From assembly GCA_964621755.1 (NCBI GenBank), contig CAZUPI010000020.1, positions 1 to 44,008 on the forward strand: a DNA stretch of 44,008 nt. Reading direction: 5' to 3'. The notes below the pieces were generated by a model, which was not told the DNA's origin, did not search any database, and saw only the letters and a list, made by a program, of their open reading frames with translations. How positions within the stretch are numbered: the stretch's first letter is position 1; the number at the start of each line of letters is the position of its first letter. This DNA comes from UMGS1696 sp964621755 (GTDB taxonomy: Bacteria; Bacillota; Clostridia; Oscillospirales; CAG-272). The translations under genes and the position numbers were made by a program. This document shows, piece by piece, positions 24,294 to 33,489 of this stretch.

Positions 24294-25658
24294 TTATTTA
24301 TTTTTTAACATTGATAGATTTTGTGCTGGCTTGGGAACATTTCCTTTATATAACGCCATAATTTTATAAAGTCTTCCCGCTAAATACATGATGACAGCTG
24401 AAAATGTAAGGATTACGATAAATGAACCCACCCCCTGCGCAATGGAGATATCTCCCAAAAGTACACGTGCTGGAGTAATCAGCACAGCCGTGAACGGTAT
24501 CCAGTTAAGCCAAGCGGAAGAAAAGCTTTCTCCATCAGAAAAGAGTCCGCTGCCATTGTACAGCACAACGAGAAAGCTGACAACAAGAATCATCGTAAAC
24601 AGAATATTGGTTGACTGCAAATCTTCCTGCCTACCGGCCAGAGAACCGCCAATTGAAGCGAGGGCGCAGTACAGTAGGAATCCGCCAAGCATAATCAACA
24701 CTGCAACAACAATACCAATGGGGGACATGATATTTTGCAGCACTTCCGTTCCTTTTAATATTTCCTTGACCATGTCAGCTGCTTCAGGATTTACTATGCT
24801 CAGAACAACAATTCCGCCTAAACAGCCTGCTATGAGCGATATAATCCAAATAAGAAGTTGTGAAATTGCGGTAGATACACATGCAAATACTTTTCCGAAT
24901 ATCATGGCCGATGGTTTTACTGATATTAAAAATGTGTCCATCAATTTTGAAGTTTTTTCAATAATAACTGCTTGCGCAACGCTCTGACCATAAAACAGGA
25001 CAAGAAAATATAGAATCATAACGGCTAGATATGGCAATATATAACGTAATACCTCGTAAAGAATGCCTTCATTGTCGCTATCGCTCTGGAAATTTTCTGT
25101 TTTTTCGCTTGTTTCAACGATGTTTACTTCCACAGGTGATGCTAACACGGCAAGCTGTTCTGCATCAAGCCCGGATTTTTGAATTAGAATATATTGAAAA
25201 TTGGAATTAACAAAAGCAGCGTACATTGCTGCATCATGTTCACGTATAGAATCATCTTCAAACCACTCGGGTGTAATAATATTGGCAAAATATTCGAAGC
25301 CATCATAACAAATTTGCAGTACAACAGTACCGGCCTGGGGGTTTGCTTTTTCACATGCTTCTTCGTAGGTCTGGCAATCTTCATATGTTATTTTCGAAAA
25401 TTCCCCTCCAAGTGTCGAGAGAATGGACAAATCTGTATACCCATCTGTTTCATCAGCAACATATACTGTTTCTATACTGCCGCTGTAAATTTCTGCCTCG
25501 CTATCGTTTGAAAGACCGTAAATGAGCATGATTACAATCGGAAAAAGTAAAAAAATTGCTGCAAGAAGTACAGTTGCTATCCTCCATTTTTTTGATACAA
25601 AAAAAGATTTGAGGGTAAAAACAAAAATTTTAGTAAATCCCCTGAATTCTTCTTTCAT
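24294..25658 (-). CDS. ABC-2 type exporter permease (NatB-like)
   Basis: 454-residue membrane protein. One membrane segment lies near residue 30, a large outer domain at about 55-205, and about five further segments from 212 on. The stretch IIEKTSKLMDTFLISVKPSAMIFGKVFA after the second segment is the hallmark of NatB/YhaP-type ABC-2 permeases. It has an ideal AGGAGG binding site and no defects. It is last in a locus with a second permease and the ATPase, both frameshifted, so the intact copy may have no working partner. Exported substrate unknown. Confidence 0.85.
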   Translation of the reverse strand: MKEEFRGFTKIFVFTLKSFFVSKKWRIATVLLAAIFLLFPIVIMLIYGLSNDSEAEIYSGSIETVYVADETDGYTDLSILSTLGGEFSKITYEDCQTYEEACEKANPQAGTVVLQICYDGFEYFANIITPEWFEDDSIREHDAAMYAAFVNSNFQYILIQKSGLDAEQLAVLASPVEVNIVETSEKTENFQSDSDNEGILYEVLRYILPYLAVMILYFLVLFYGQSVAQAVIIEKTSKLMDTFLISVKPSAMIFGKVFACVSTAISQLLIWIISLIAGCLGGIVVLSIVNPEAADMVKEILKGTEVLQNIMSPIGIVVAVLIMLGGFLLYCALASIGGSLAGRQEDLQSTNILFTMILVVSFLVVLYNGSGLFSDGESFSSAWLNWIPFTAVLITPARVLLGDISIAQGVGSFIVILTFSAVIMYLAGRLYKIMALYKGNVPKPAQNLSMLKNK

Positions 25659-25682
25659 CTTTTTACCTCCTTCGTTATCTGC

Positions 25683-26965
25683 TTATTTTTTGCCATTTTT
25701 TATAATTTCACGGAAGCCAAGAGGTTTTCCACTATAGATGATAAGATCTGCATAAACCTTTGCGCAAAGCAACGCCAAAGCAGCGATGACTGCAATCTGG
25801 AGCAACCACGAAACTATGAGCGTTCCAAAAGCAATGTCTCCCCTCATATATTGTACTGGCGCACAGAAAATGGAAATCATCGGTACAATGGAAGTTGCGA
25901 TGTTGATCCCAATGCTGTCGAACGCAGAGGTGAAACAAGCCACAATGTAGCAAACCATTACTATCATCACTGATGTTGTATTTGCAGTCTGTATATCTTC
26001 CATTGCTGAGCAGCTTGTTCCTGATAATCCCGCAATGAGAGAAAAGGTCAGGTATCCAAGCAACAGAGATATGACACATACTATAATGGCGGAAAAGTCA
26101 AGTGTAATATTGGTAAGGTCTACCACCCATTCTGGAAACAACTTCGCTGAAGCTGCCTCCATGTAATATGACAGTGTTTATTACACCGGATAGTAAGGCT
26201 GCAACAACATTCAACGCTAACATACCAAATACAAATGTCATTACTGCAAGTATTTTTCCAAGAATCAGCGCAAGCGGCCTTACACTTATCATAAGTGGAT
26301 TCTACCAGCTTAGATGCTTTTTCTTCTACGACAGTTTGGACGATGTAAGCAGACGTATACATGCTAACAATCATAGTGATAATGGAGTAGATAAGCTGAA
26401 GGTAATATCCGCTCATCGAGTTATCTTCTTCCGCGGACCCATAATCAGACATGCTTGAAACGGATACACTGTGTGGAGCCGCAAGAACATTGACCTGCAA
26501 AGAACTTGCTCCTGCGGCGCGAAGCTTTGCATTGTTTAAAATTTCTAAAGCATACGAAGAAAGTATGGATGCCGTATCCTCTTCACTTGCTACATCAATA
26601 GAAATTTTCCCTTCCGTATCATTGTATATGTGCAGAAAGGCGTGGGAAGCATCTACTGTATATTCAACCAGCGAATAGTCGACATCCTCAAATTTCGTAT
26701 CCGCAAACATTGGATAGGAGTCTGCAGCGAAGTCTAATGGGTATGAGGTTTCATTATATACATAGACAATTTGGGGAGGTATAAAATTGTTGTCTACAGT
26801 CTGGGTATTCGATGCATTAATCAGGGTCATTATAGGCATTATCAGAAGAATAATTACAAAAGTGATGGCAAACGAAAGGATGTTTGCACGATTTCCGACA
26901 AGTTGCTTCAAAGTAAAAGAATAAACCTTGGTGCATCCGCGAAAATCACTTTTTATCAGTTTCAT
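25683..26965 (-). pseudogene. ABC-2 type exporter permease (NatB-like), frameshifted
   Basis: This is a paralogue of the neighbouring permease. The N-terminal frame (26965 to about 26295) runs to VVEEKASKLVES. The next piece, MISVRPLALILGKILAVMTFVFGMLALNV, is in another frame, consistent with one extra base near 26293. A second shift near 26160 leads into EWVVDLTN and the last membrane segments, ending in PLGFREIIKNGKK. The sum is about 430 residues, as in the intact paralogue. ATG at 26965 with AGGTGA upstream overlaps the ATPase stop, so the genes were translationally coupled. Confidence 0.8.
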
Positions 26966-27929
26966 TTGCTTCACCTACTCTTTCTACGAATATTTCATGC
27001 AAAGACGGTTCGCGCAAGTCGAATGTAATAACCGTTACGTGATTAGCGATAAGCAGCCCAAGTAGGGTGTTGGCTTGTTCTTCACTCTGTACCTTAATTT
27101 CATATTCGTTTTCCTTCTTCGAAACTAAGGTCACTCCAGAAGCTTCAATATATTCGGCAATGTCGGATTCGGTTTTGAGGAATAAGTTAACCCTCCCATA
27201 GCTTTTTTAATATCATTCAGGTGTCCCTGCAAAATGGTTTTAGAACGGTTCAGAATTGTAATATCTGTACAAAATTCTTCTACAGTTGCCATTTGATGAC
27301 TTGACATGATTATGTATTTTCCGGCCGCGATTTCCTCACGGATAATCCCTTTAAACAAGTCAGCATTGACAGGGTCAAGTCCTGAAAGTGGGTTCGTCGA
27401 GGATTATCAGCTCAGGGTTCGAGATAAGTGATATCATAAGCTGTATTTTCTGCTGGTTCCCTTTTGAAAGTTGGTCTGCCAGCTTGGGCTTTTGTACTTT
27501 CTTTTTCCTTCTGTGAAGACTTGCGTTTTCTCTATTTTTATTAGGAATTTCATTCGGATAGAGGTATTCTATTACTTCCAGTCTTTCTGCAAGATGGCGA
27601 ATTCTAGTTTTAGCATCCGATTTCGACACACTTCTAAGAGAAGCAAAGTACATGAGCTGGTCCATTAACTGATATTTTGGGTAAAGTCCACGTTCTTCCG
27701 CCAGATAACCAACATTACAGGTTGTGATATCGAGAGGAGCATTATTCCATATTACCTCTCCGGAATTGCGGGACAGCATTCTAAGTATCATGCGAATGGC
27801 TGTTGTTTTGCCTGCGCCGTTGGTTCCTAGAAGAGCATATACGCCTGGTTTTTTCATTTCGAAACTCAAGCTTTCGAGTACAGTCTTCGAACCGTATTGT
27901 TTAGAGAGATTAGTTACAGTGAGACTCAT
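26946..27929 (-). pseudogene. ABC exporter ATP-binding protein (NatA-like), frameshifted
   Basis: The N-terminal frame has Walker A GTNGAGKTT, the Q-loop region and signature LSKGNQQKIQ, then LIILDEPT. One surplus T near 27385 sends it to a stop, while SGLDPVNADLFKG, the D-loop and MSSHQM (H-loop) continue in the next frame. A missing base near 27193 causes a second shift before the C-terminal domain (VTLVSKKENEYEIKVQ ... LHEIFVERVGE). Between LEVIEYL and LADQLSKG lies a Lys/Asn-rich stretch of about 25 residues that compact NatA-type ATPases lack. ATG at 27929 has GGAG upstream. First gene of the exporter locus. Confidence 0.82.
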
Positions 27930-27963
27930 ATCAAACTCCATTATGATTTATTGATTTCGATTC

Positions 27964-27992
27964 GGTATAACATATCCTTCAATTTAGTTCAA
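27964..27992 (-). promoter_or_regulatory. promoter of the ABC-2 exporter locus
   Basis: On the minus strand TTGAAC (27992-27987) and TATACC (27969-27964) are 17 bases apart with a TGT extension. An 8-bp inverted repeat (AATTTAGT at 27981-27988, ACTAAATT at 28003-28010) overlaps the -35 box and may be an operator. Confidence 0.55.
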
Positions 27993-28023
27993 TCATGTGT
28001 GCACTAAATTCAGATTAAAAATA

Positions 28024-28980
28024 TTAAAATACGCGATATATGCCAAATCCTGTATTTACAAATGAGGCCAAGTTGTCCTCGATAATTTTTAACAAACGTT
28101 CCCTTGCTTCGCGCGAACTCCAAGCACAGTGAGGGGTTATAATCGTATGAGGAGCGGATAAGAGCGGATTATTTGGATCAGCGGGTTCTTTGGCAAGTAC
28201 GTCAAGCCCAGCACCTGACAGTTTGCCTGATTTCAACGCTTCGGCAACGTCATACTCATTTAATACAGCACCTCGCGATGTATTAATAATCACTGCACCA
28301 TCCTTCATTTTCGAAATAAACTCCGCATTTACCATACCACGCGTTTCATTTGTCAGTGGACAATGGAATGAAACATAATCGCTTTCGCGAAGTAAAATAT
28401 CTGGTGTTGTAAAATGGATGCCTTCCACCTCACCAGCCGTTTTGCTTCTCCTTGCCGCAAGCACACGCATACCGAATGCCTGACATATTTTTGCAAGCCG
28501 CATTCCAATAGCACCGCATCCATAGACTCCCACCGTCTTTCCCTCAAGCTCCACAAATTTAGTATTTTGATACATAAATCCTGGAAGTCCTGTCCATTTT
28601 CCTTCCTTGACCATATTTCGGTATCCTTCAAGGTCAAAGGCATTTGCCAAGAGAAGGGTGAATGCGTGCTGCGCAACAGAGGCAGTGGAATATCCTGGCA
28701 CATTACAAACCTCAATATTGTGTTTTCTGCAAGCGTCTATATCAATCATGTCATATCCGGTGCCAAAAGTGGACACATATTTCAAATTTCTGCATTTGAC
28801 TATAACTTCTTGACCGATTTTAACGCGATTCGTAAATACCGCATCAGCATCGGCAATTGCCAAAGGTGCTTCTTCATCTGATATTTTATCATACACTTTA
28901 TATTCACCGAATTTTGCAAAAAACTCCCAAGATAAGTCTCCAGGATTTACTGCAAAGCCATCTGTAACAACAATTTTCAT
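28024..28980 (-). CDS. D-isomer-specific 2-hydroxyacid dehydrogenase
   Basis: 318-residue NAD(P)-dependent enzyme of the glycerate/hydroxypyruvate reductase type. A catalytic domain encloses a Rossmann fold with VGVYGCGAIGMRLAKICQAFGM. Catalytic residues are Arg in INTSRGAVLNE, Glu in AKEPADPNNPLL and His in TPHCAWSSREAR. It would reduce a 2-keto acid or oxidise a D-2-hydroxyacid; the exact substrate is open. ATG at 28980 has AAGGAGAG just upstream; the longer frame to 29067 would overlap the preceding gene. It is the last gene of the sugar-acid operon. Confidence 0.9.
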   Translation of the reverse strand: MKIVVTDGFAVNPGDLSWEFFAKFGEYKVYDKISDEEAPLAIADADAVFTNRVKIGQEVIVKCRNLKYVSTFGTGYDMIDIDACRKHNIEVCNVPGYSTASVAQHAFTLLLANAFDLEGYRNMVKEGKWTGLPGFMYQNTKFVELEGKTVGVYGCGAIGMRLAKICQAFGMRVLAARRSKTAGEVEGIHFTTPDILLRESDYVSFHCPLTNETRGMVNAEFISKMKDGAVIINTSRGAVLNEYDVAEALKSGKLSGAGLDVLAKEPADPNNPLLSAPHTIITPHCAWSSREARERLLKIIEDNLASFVNTGFGIYRVF

Positions 28981-28996
28981 TTTTTCTCTCCTTAAT

Positions 28997-29872
28997 TTAT
29001 CCAATGATCTGCTTCCCATCAAACAGGAAAATACCGTATCCAGAACCGGTAACATTATCGTGTTCATTCAAATACTTTATCATATTGAGCTGAAGTGTAG
29101 TTTCGCGTGGAAATTTGGAAGTATCAAACGAATAGCTGCAAGGGCCAAGTACACGCCATAAATCTCCGTTATTGCGTCGCTTCTCATGTTTTATTATATC
29201 GAAGTCATCCATAAATTTTCTAATATTTGACTCTTCTGGTAAAAAATTATAATTTCCCGGATAAAGTAACCATGAATCACAAACAAACGCTTACAACCCG
29301 TTGCATTTAAAATAACAGTACGCTTGCCTATATGATTCTATTACATCTTCGTGAGCAAGAGAACCGTCTTCAGGAATGTGGATGTTTATGACAGAATCTC
29401 CTCCACTAATTGTGACTCCGGCTCGAGACCATGTTCTATCTTCCAAAAAGCTGATTTTGTGAAACTCAAGACGGTGAATCCGTACAATCGACGCTTGTAT
29501 AAAATTAAGAATCCATCCATACTCATACAGGCCAACATGTCCTCGCATTTTCATGCAGGTTTTCGTCCAAACAGTAATATCACGCATAGAAAGCAGGTAT
29601 ATAGTTTCGGAAATACCGCGTTTTTCATACAAGTCATGTGCATCTGTACCAAGCATTAAAACAACGGCAAGCATGACCGCATCGCGGCTTTCACCCATAT
29701 TTTCTGCAAGCGCATAAATCAATGAGACATCTTGAGACTTGGTATATATTTGCTGATAATCTTCTGCATGTGAAGCGTTTATTTTTTCACATATCGCAAG
29801 TGCGATGGATTGTGCCTCTTGCGGCAATCCTATATTTTCTGCAAACGCCTTTATCGTGTTGATGTCTTTCAT
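28997..29872 (-). pseudogene. acyltransferase-like gene (GNAT-related, DUF5596-like) with in-frame stop
   Basis: An N-terminal helical domain (MKDINTIKAFAENIGL ... AVVLMLGTDAHDLYEKRGI) and a mixed domain (LEFHKISFLEDRTW ... INIHIPEDGSL) end at a TAA (29291-29293). The same frame goes on without a shift through AFVCDSWLLYP and LWRVLGPCSYSFDTSKFPRETTLQ to 28997. The sum, about 290 residues, resembles two-domain clostridial proteins annotated as acyltransferases, though my assignment is from memory of their pattern. One substitution to TAA explains the split. A truncated 193-residue product is possible. Neighbours are sugar-acid genes on the same strand. Confidence 0.65.
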
Positions 29873-29895
29873 AAATCATCCTTTTCAAAATAAAT

Positions 29896-29916
29896 CATAG
29901 CTTAGCATAGGCTATG
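29896..29916 (-). terminator. weak hairpin after the KDG-kinase-like gene
   Basis: CATAGC (29896-29901) pairs with GCTATG (29911-29916). It lies upstream of 29930 only in coordinate terms: transcripts from the kinase gene run into it and then into ATTTATTTTG. It is a poor, perhaps partial, terminator. Confidence 0.3.
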
Positions 29917-29929
29917 GGGGTTTATTAAA

Positions 29930-31006
29930 CTATCTCTTTACTCTCGCATTTCCGCCCCAAACGGACCATACCTGTTCTTCATCAGCAGGCTGTGCATAAT
30001 CGGTCAGGAAGGTAGTGGCAAGTGCTCCGGTTGCCCAACCGAACTGTACCCATTTTTCGGCTTCCCATCCTTTAAGAATTGCATATAACATTCCACCTAC
30101 AAAGCCATCTCCACCGCCGATTCTGTCAAGTACAGTAATTTCGCGTGGCTCTGCAATGTACCACTCTTCTCCGGCAAGCATAATGGCTCCCCATACATGC
30201 GTGTTTACATTTTTAACCTGGCGCAGGGTTGTAGCAAATACAGAAGCATTGGGAAAACTCTTTTTTATTTCGCCAATCATTCCTTTAAAGCTGTCGATTT
30301 TTGAAACATCTTGCCCCCCCGCTTCTGGTCCCTTTGCACCAAGGGCAAGCTGGAAGTCTTCCTCATTTCCAATTAAGATGTCAGCAACAGAGGCAATTTC
30401 AGTAAAAATCCTGCGAAGCTCTTCTTCTCTGTCTTTCCAGAAGGACGCACGATAGTTGAGGTCAAAAGATACAAGTGTACCATACTTTTTTGCTGCGCGT
30501 GCAAGTTCTAGGCAGAATTCACTTGTTTCTTTGGAAAGTGCACCAATAAGTCCTGAGAGATGGAGAATCTGCACTCCTTCCTCACCAAAAATACGGTCTG
30601 TATCAAAGTCCTTTATATTGAGTGTACGCCCAACCTCGCCGGCGCGATCGTTGCATACCCGTGGTCCTCTCGTTCCATATCCGCTGTCAGCAATGTTGAA
30701 CTGGTGGCGGTATCCCCATGGCCCTCCTTGCTCAACTTCCGGTCCTTCGTAGTCAACGCCACGGGAACGAAGGTTGCGTTTGATAAAGTCTGCTATGGGA
30801 CTTCCCTTTACAAAGGTTGTCAGAACTTTCGTCTTCATCCCGAGATAAGAAGCAATCGAAATAACATTTGATTCAGCACTTGTCGCCTGCATGAAAAAGG
30901 TATCTGAAGACTGTGTGGGCTGACCGTTCATTGGGCAAATGCGTACCCCCATACTGGTCGGCACTACTATCGCGTATTGGCAATTTTCTCTAAACTTAAG
31001 TTCCAT
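29930..31006 (-). CDS. kdgK: PfkB family sugar kinase, probable 2-keto-3-deoxygluconate kinase
   Basis: 358-residue ribokinase-fold kinase. SAESNVISIASYLGMKTKVLT near the N-terminus, VSFDLNYRASFWKDREE in the middle and the anion-hole/catalytic loop DRIGGGDGFVGGMLYAIL are typical of 2-keto-3-deoxygluconate kinases, which make KDPG from KDG and ATP. The second Gly of GGGDGF replaces the usual Ala of GAGDAF, as in many KdgK. ATG at 31006 has AAGGAG upstream; a frame reaching 31111 lacks one. It lies between gnd and the acyltransferase-like gene in a sugar-acid operon, which fits. No KDPG aldolase is in the window. Confidence 0.8.
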   Translation of the reverse strand: MELKFRENCQYAIVVPTSMGVRICPMNGQPTQSSDTFFMQATSAESNVISIASYLGMKTKVLTTFVKGSPIADFIKRNLRSRGVDYEGPEVEQGGPWGYRHQFNIADSGYGTRGPRVCNDRAGEVGRTLNIKDFDTDRIFGEEGVQILHLSGLIGALSKETSEFCLELARAAKKYGTLVSFDLNYRASFWKDREEELRRIFTEIASVADILIGNEEDFQLALGAKGPEAGGQDVSKIDSFKGMIGEIKKSFPNASVFATTLRQVKNVNTHVWGAIMLAGEEWYIAEPREITVLDRIGGGDGFVGGMLYAILKGWEAEKWVQFGWATGALATTFLTDYAQPADEEQVWSVWGGNARVKR

Positions 31007-31155
31007 TGTGGTTTCTCCTTGTATGGATTTTTTATATTTAACACATTGCTGAGGGAAAGTCAGCTCCTCTGTGCCATATTTTTTAATTATTATGAATGAT
31101 TCCTGCCGCAAGTCTTTCCTAACGTTCTGTCAGCAAAGGTATTAACTAATCGGGC

Positions 31156-32610
31156 TTATATCGTGTATTGTGTAGAAGCGGTCGTCCCAACTTCGCCATC
31201 ATTCCAGTCAGTATGGAAGAACTTGCCGCGTTCCGTGTCAATTCGTTCATATGTGTGGGCGCCAAAGTAATCGCGTTGCGCTTGAAGAAGGTTTGCAGGA
31301 AGGTGCTCACATCTGTATCCATCATAGTACGCAAGAGCGGATGTCATTGCGGGCATTGGAACACCGGATGTAATGCCCGCTGCACAGACACGTCTCCAAC
31401 CACCCTGTGCTTTATCAATAGCATTCTTAAAGTATGGGTCAAGCATAAGATTTGCAATATCAGGATTCTTCTCAAAGGCATCTTTGATTTTACCGAGAAA
31501 TACACTTCTGATGATACAACCACCGCGCCACATAAGTGCGATACCACCATAGTTGAGGTTCCATCCGTATGTTTTAGCTGCTGAACGCATAAGGGTATAT
31601 CCTTGCGCATATGATACAATTTTTGAGGCATATAGTGCATTTTTGAGGTCCTCAATGAATGCTTCTCTATCTCCTGTAAATTTTACCTTAGGCCCATCAA
31701 GTACAGCCGATGCAGATACACGCTCATCCTTTATCGCACTGAGGCATCTTGCAAAGACTGCTTCCCCAATAAGAGTAAGCGGAATGCCCTCATCAAGAGC
31801 AGCGATGCCAGTCCACTTCCCGGTTCCCTTCTGTCCAGCGGTATCAAGAATTTTATCTACAAGAGGGAGTCCATCTTCGTCACGTCGTGTAAGAATATCC
31901 GCAGTAATGCCAATGAGGTAACTGTCGAGTATTCCCTTGTTCCATTCTGCAAAAACTTCATGCATTTCATCGCAAGTCATGCCGAGATAATCGCGCATAA
32001 TCTGGTATGCTTCGCAAATGAGCTGCATATCTCCATATTCGATGCCGTTATGCACCATCTTTACGAAATGCCCGGCGCCGCCTTCGCCGACCCAGTCACA
32101 GCAGGGCGAGCCATCTTCAACCTTAGCGCAAATATCTTGTAAAATCGGCTTGACTCTTTTCCACGCCGACGGCGAACCTCCAGGCATCATAGACGGCCCG
32201 TTGAATGCTCCCTCAGCACCGCCTGATACCCCCGTCCCTATGTAAAGCATCCTATGCTTTTCTACATATTCGCAACGTCTTGCGGTATCCGGAAAATGAG
32301 AGTTGCCGCCGTCAATAATAATATCGCCCTCATCAAGAAGCGGAAGCAGCTTGTCGATTGTTTCGTCAACAGGTGAACCTGCACGAATCATCATCATTAC
32401 AACTCTCGGCTTTTCGAGATTGGCAACCAGTTCTTCAATGGATGCACAAGGAATAAAATTTTTCCCTTTTCCCCGACCGTTTATAAACTTGTCAACTATA
32501 CCCTCCCATATGTCGAATACAGCAACAGTATAGCCGTGCCTCTCCATATTCATAGAAAGGTTTTCTCCCATAACCGCCATTCCTATCATACCTATGTCTG
32601 CTTTTTTCAT
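31156..32610 (-). CDS. gnd: 6-phosphogluconate dehydrogenase (decarboxylating)
   Basis: 484-residue enzyme that oxidises and decarboxylates 6-phosphogluconate to ribulose 5-phosphate with NAD(P). The Rossmann motif is IGMIGMAVMGENLSMNMERHG. Substrate-binding and catalytic motifs are IIDGGNSHFPDT, GTGVSGGAEGAFNGPSMMPGG and GAGHFVKMVHNGIEYGDMQ (catalytic Lys and Asn), and the C-terminal domain ends with RDYFGAHTYERID. Length matches the long bacterial form. ATG at 32610 is used because the TTG at 32625 is part of the GGAG site region. It follows the PHP gene by 30 bases. Confidence 0.96.
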   Translation of the reverse strand: MKKADIGMIGMAVMGENLSMNMERHGYTVAVFDIWEGIVDKFINGRGKGKNFIPCASIEELVANLEKPRVVMMMIRAGSPVDETIDKLLPLLDEGDIIIDGGNSHFPDTARRCEYVEKHRMLYIGTGVSGGAEGAFNGPSMMPGGSPSAWKRVKPILQDICAKVEDGSPCCDWVGEGGAGHFVKMVHNGIEYGDMQLICEAYQIMRDYLGMTCDEMHEVFAEWNKGILDSYLIGITADILTRRDEDGLPLVDKILDTAGQKGTGKWTGIAALDEGIPLTLIGEAVFARCLSAIKDERVSASAVLDGPKVKFTGDREAFIEDLKNALYASKIVSYAQGYTLMRSAAKTYGWNLNYGGIALMWRGGCIIRSVFLGKIKDAFEKNPDIANLMLDPYFKNAIDKAQGGWRRVCAAGITSGVPMPAMTSALAYYDGYRCEHLPANLLQAQRDYFGAHTYERIDTERGKFFHTDWNDGEVGTTASTQYTI

Positions 32611-32640
32611 GAATTTATTCTCCAATCTGCCTATAGGCTT

Positions 32641-33489
32641 TTATTCTCTATCCTCTCTCATACCTTCAAGGACGCTATACGGAATTTTCATCCCATTTGT
32701 TCCGCTCCCAATTGCAATATGCGGCTTGAACGTGCCATGGAAATCTGTTCCGCCCGATATTTTCAACCCGTACTTCGCGGCAAGAGCGCGATATTCTTGC
32801 GCCATGCTGTCGGTATAGTCTGTGTAATATCCCTCAAGTCCACACAAACCATTTTCAGTAAGATGACATACGAACTTATCAAGTTCGTTATGCGTCTTTT
32901 TTGTTAAATGAAGATGTGCGAGGTACGCATCTCCTCCTGCGCTGCGGATTAGGTCAATTGCTTCAGTGTCAGTCAGAGCCTGTGACTCCGAATATGCCGG
33001 ACAGCCGACGTTCAGCCATTTTTGAAAGGCAGATTTCGGAGATTCCGAATATCCCTTTCGCGTCATAATAGCTGCAATATGAGCGCGGCAAAGAATTCCG
33101 CCACTTGCTTCTGCTTTTACTTCGTCAAGTGTTACGGCAATGCCTAATTTTTGTAGCATCGCACAAGTTTCGCCGAGTCGTGCTGTTCGCACTTCACGTA
33201 TATATATCATTGCTTCGGTTAATTTTGACGAGTTCAGGTCAATAAAATATCCGAGTATGTGTGTTTCTGTATCGGATTTTGCGGACAGTTCAATGGCTGG
33301 AACTACTTCGATACCATATTTTTTACCTGCTGCAATCGCCTTGCTCACACCATCGACTGTATCATGGTCGGATACTGCTACCGCCGTAAGTCCGCTTTTT
33401 TGAGCGTGCAGTACAAGCTCCTCAGGAGTTATAGAACCGTCAGAGCAGGTTGTGTGAGTATGCAGGTCAATCAGTCGTTCTTTCATCAT
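32641..33489 (-). CDS. PHP-domain phosphoesterase (YciV/RNase AM-like)
   Basis: 282-residue PHP protein. Metal ligands appear in order: LIDLHTHTTCSDGS, VSDHDTVDG, VVPAIELSAK, HILGYF, CRAHIAAIM, LAHLHL and SGGTDFHG. The order and length match the YciV/TrpH group that hydrolyses 3',5'-nucleoside bisphosphates (pAp) and trims short RNA 5' ends. Its link with the sugar-acid genes is not obvious. The first ATG (33489) overlaps the stop of the LarA-like gene in an ATGA arrangement; a second ATG follows directly at 33486. Confidence 0.85.
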   Translation of the reverse strand: MMKERLIDLHTHTTCSDGSITPEELVLHAQKSGLTAVAVSDHDTVDGVSKAIAAGKKYGIEVVPAIELSAKSDTETHILGYFIDLNSSKLTEAMIYIREVRTARLGETCAMLQKLGIAVTLDEVKAEASGGILCRAHIAAIMTRKGYSESPKSAFQKWLNVGCPAYSESQALTDTEAIDLIRSAGGDAYLAHLHLTKKTHNELDKFVCHLTENGLCGLEGYYTDYTDSMAQEYRALAAKYGLKISGGTDFHGTFKPHIAIGSGTNGMKIPYSVLEGMREDRE

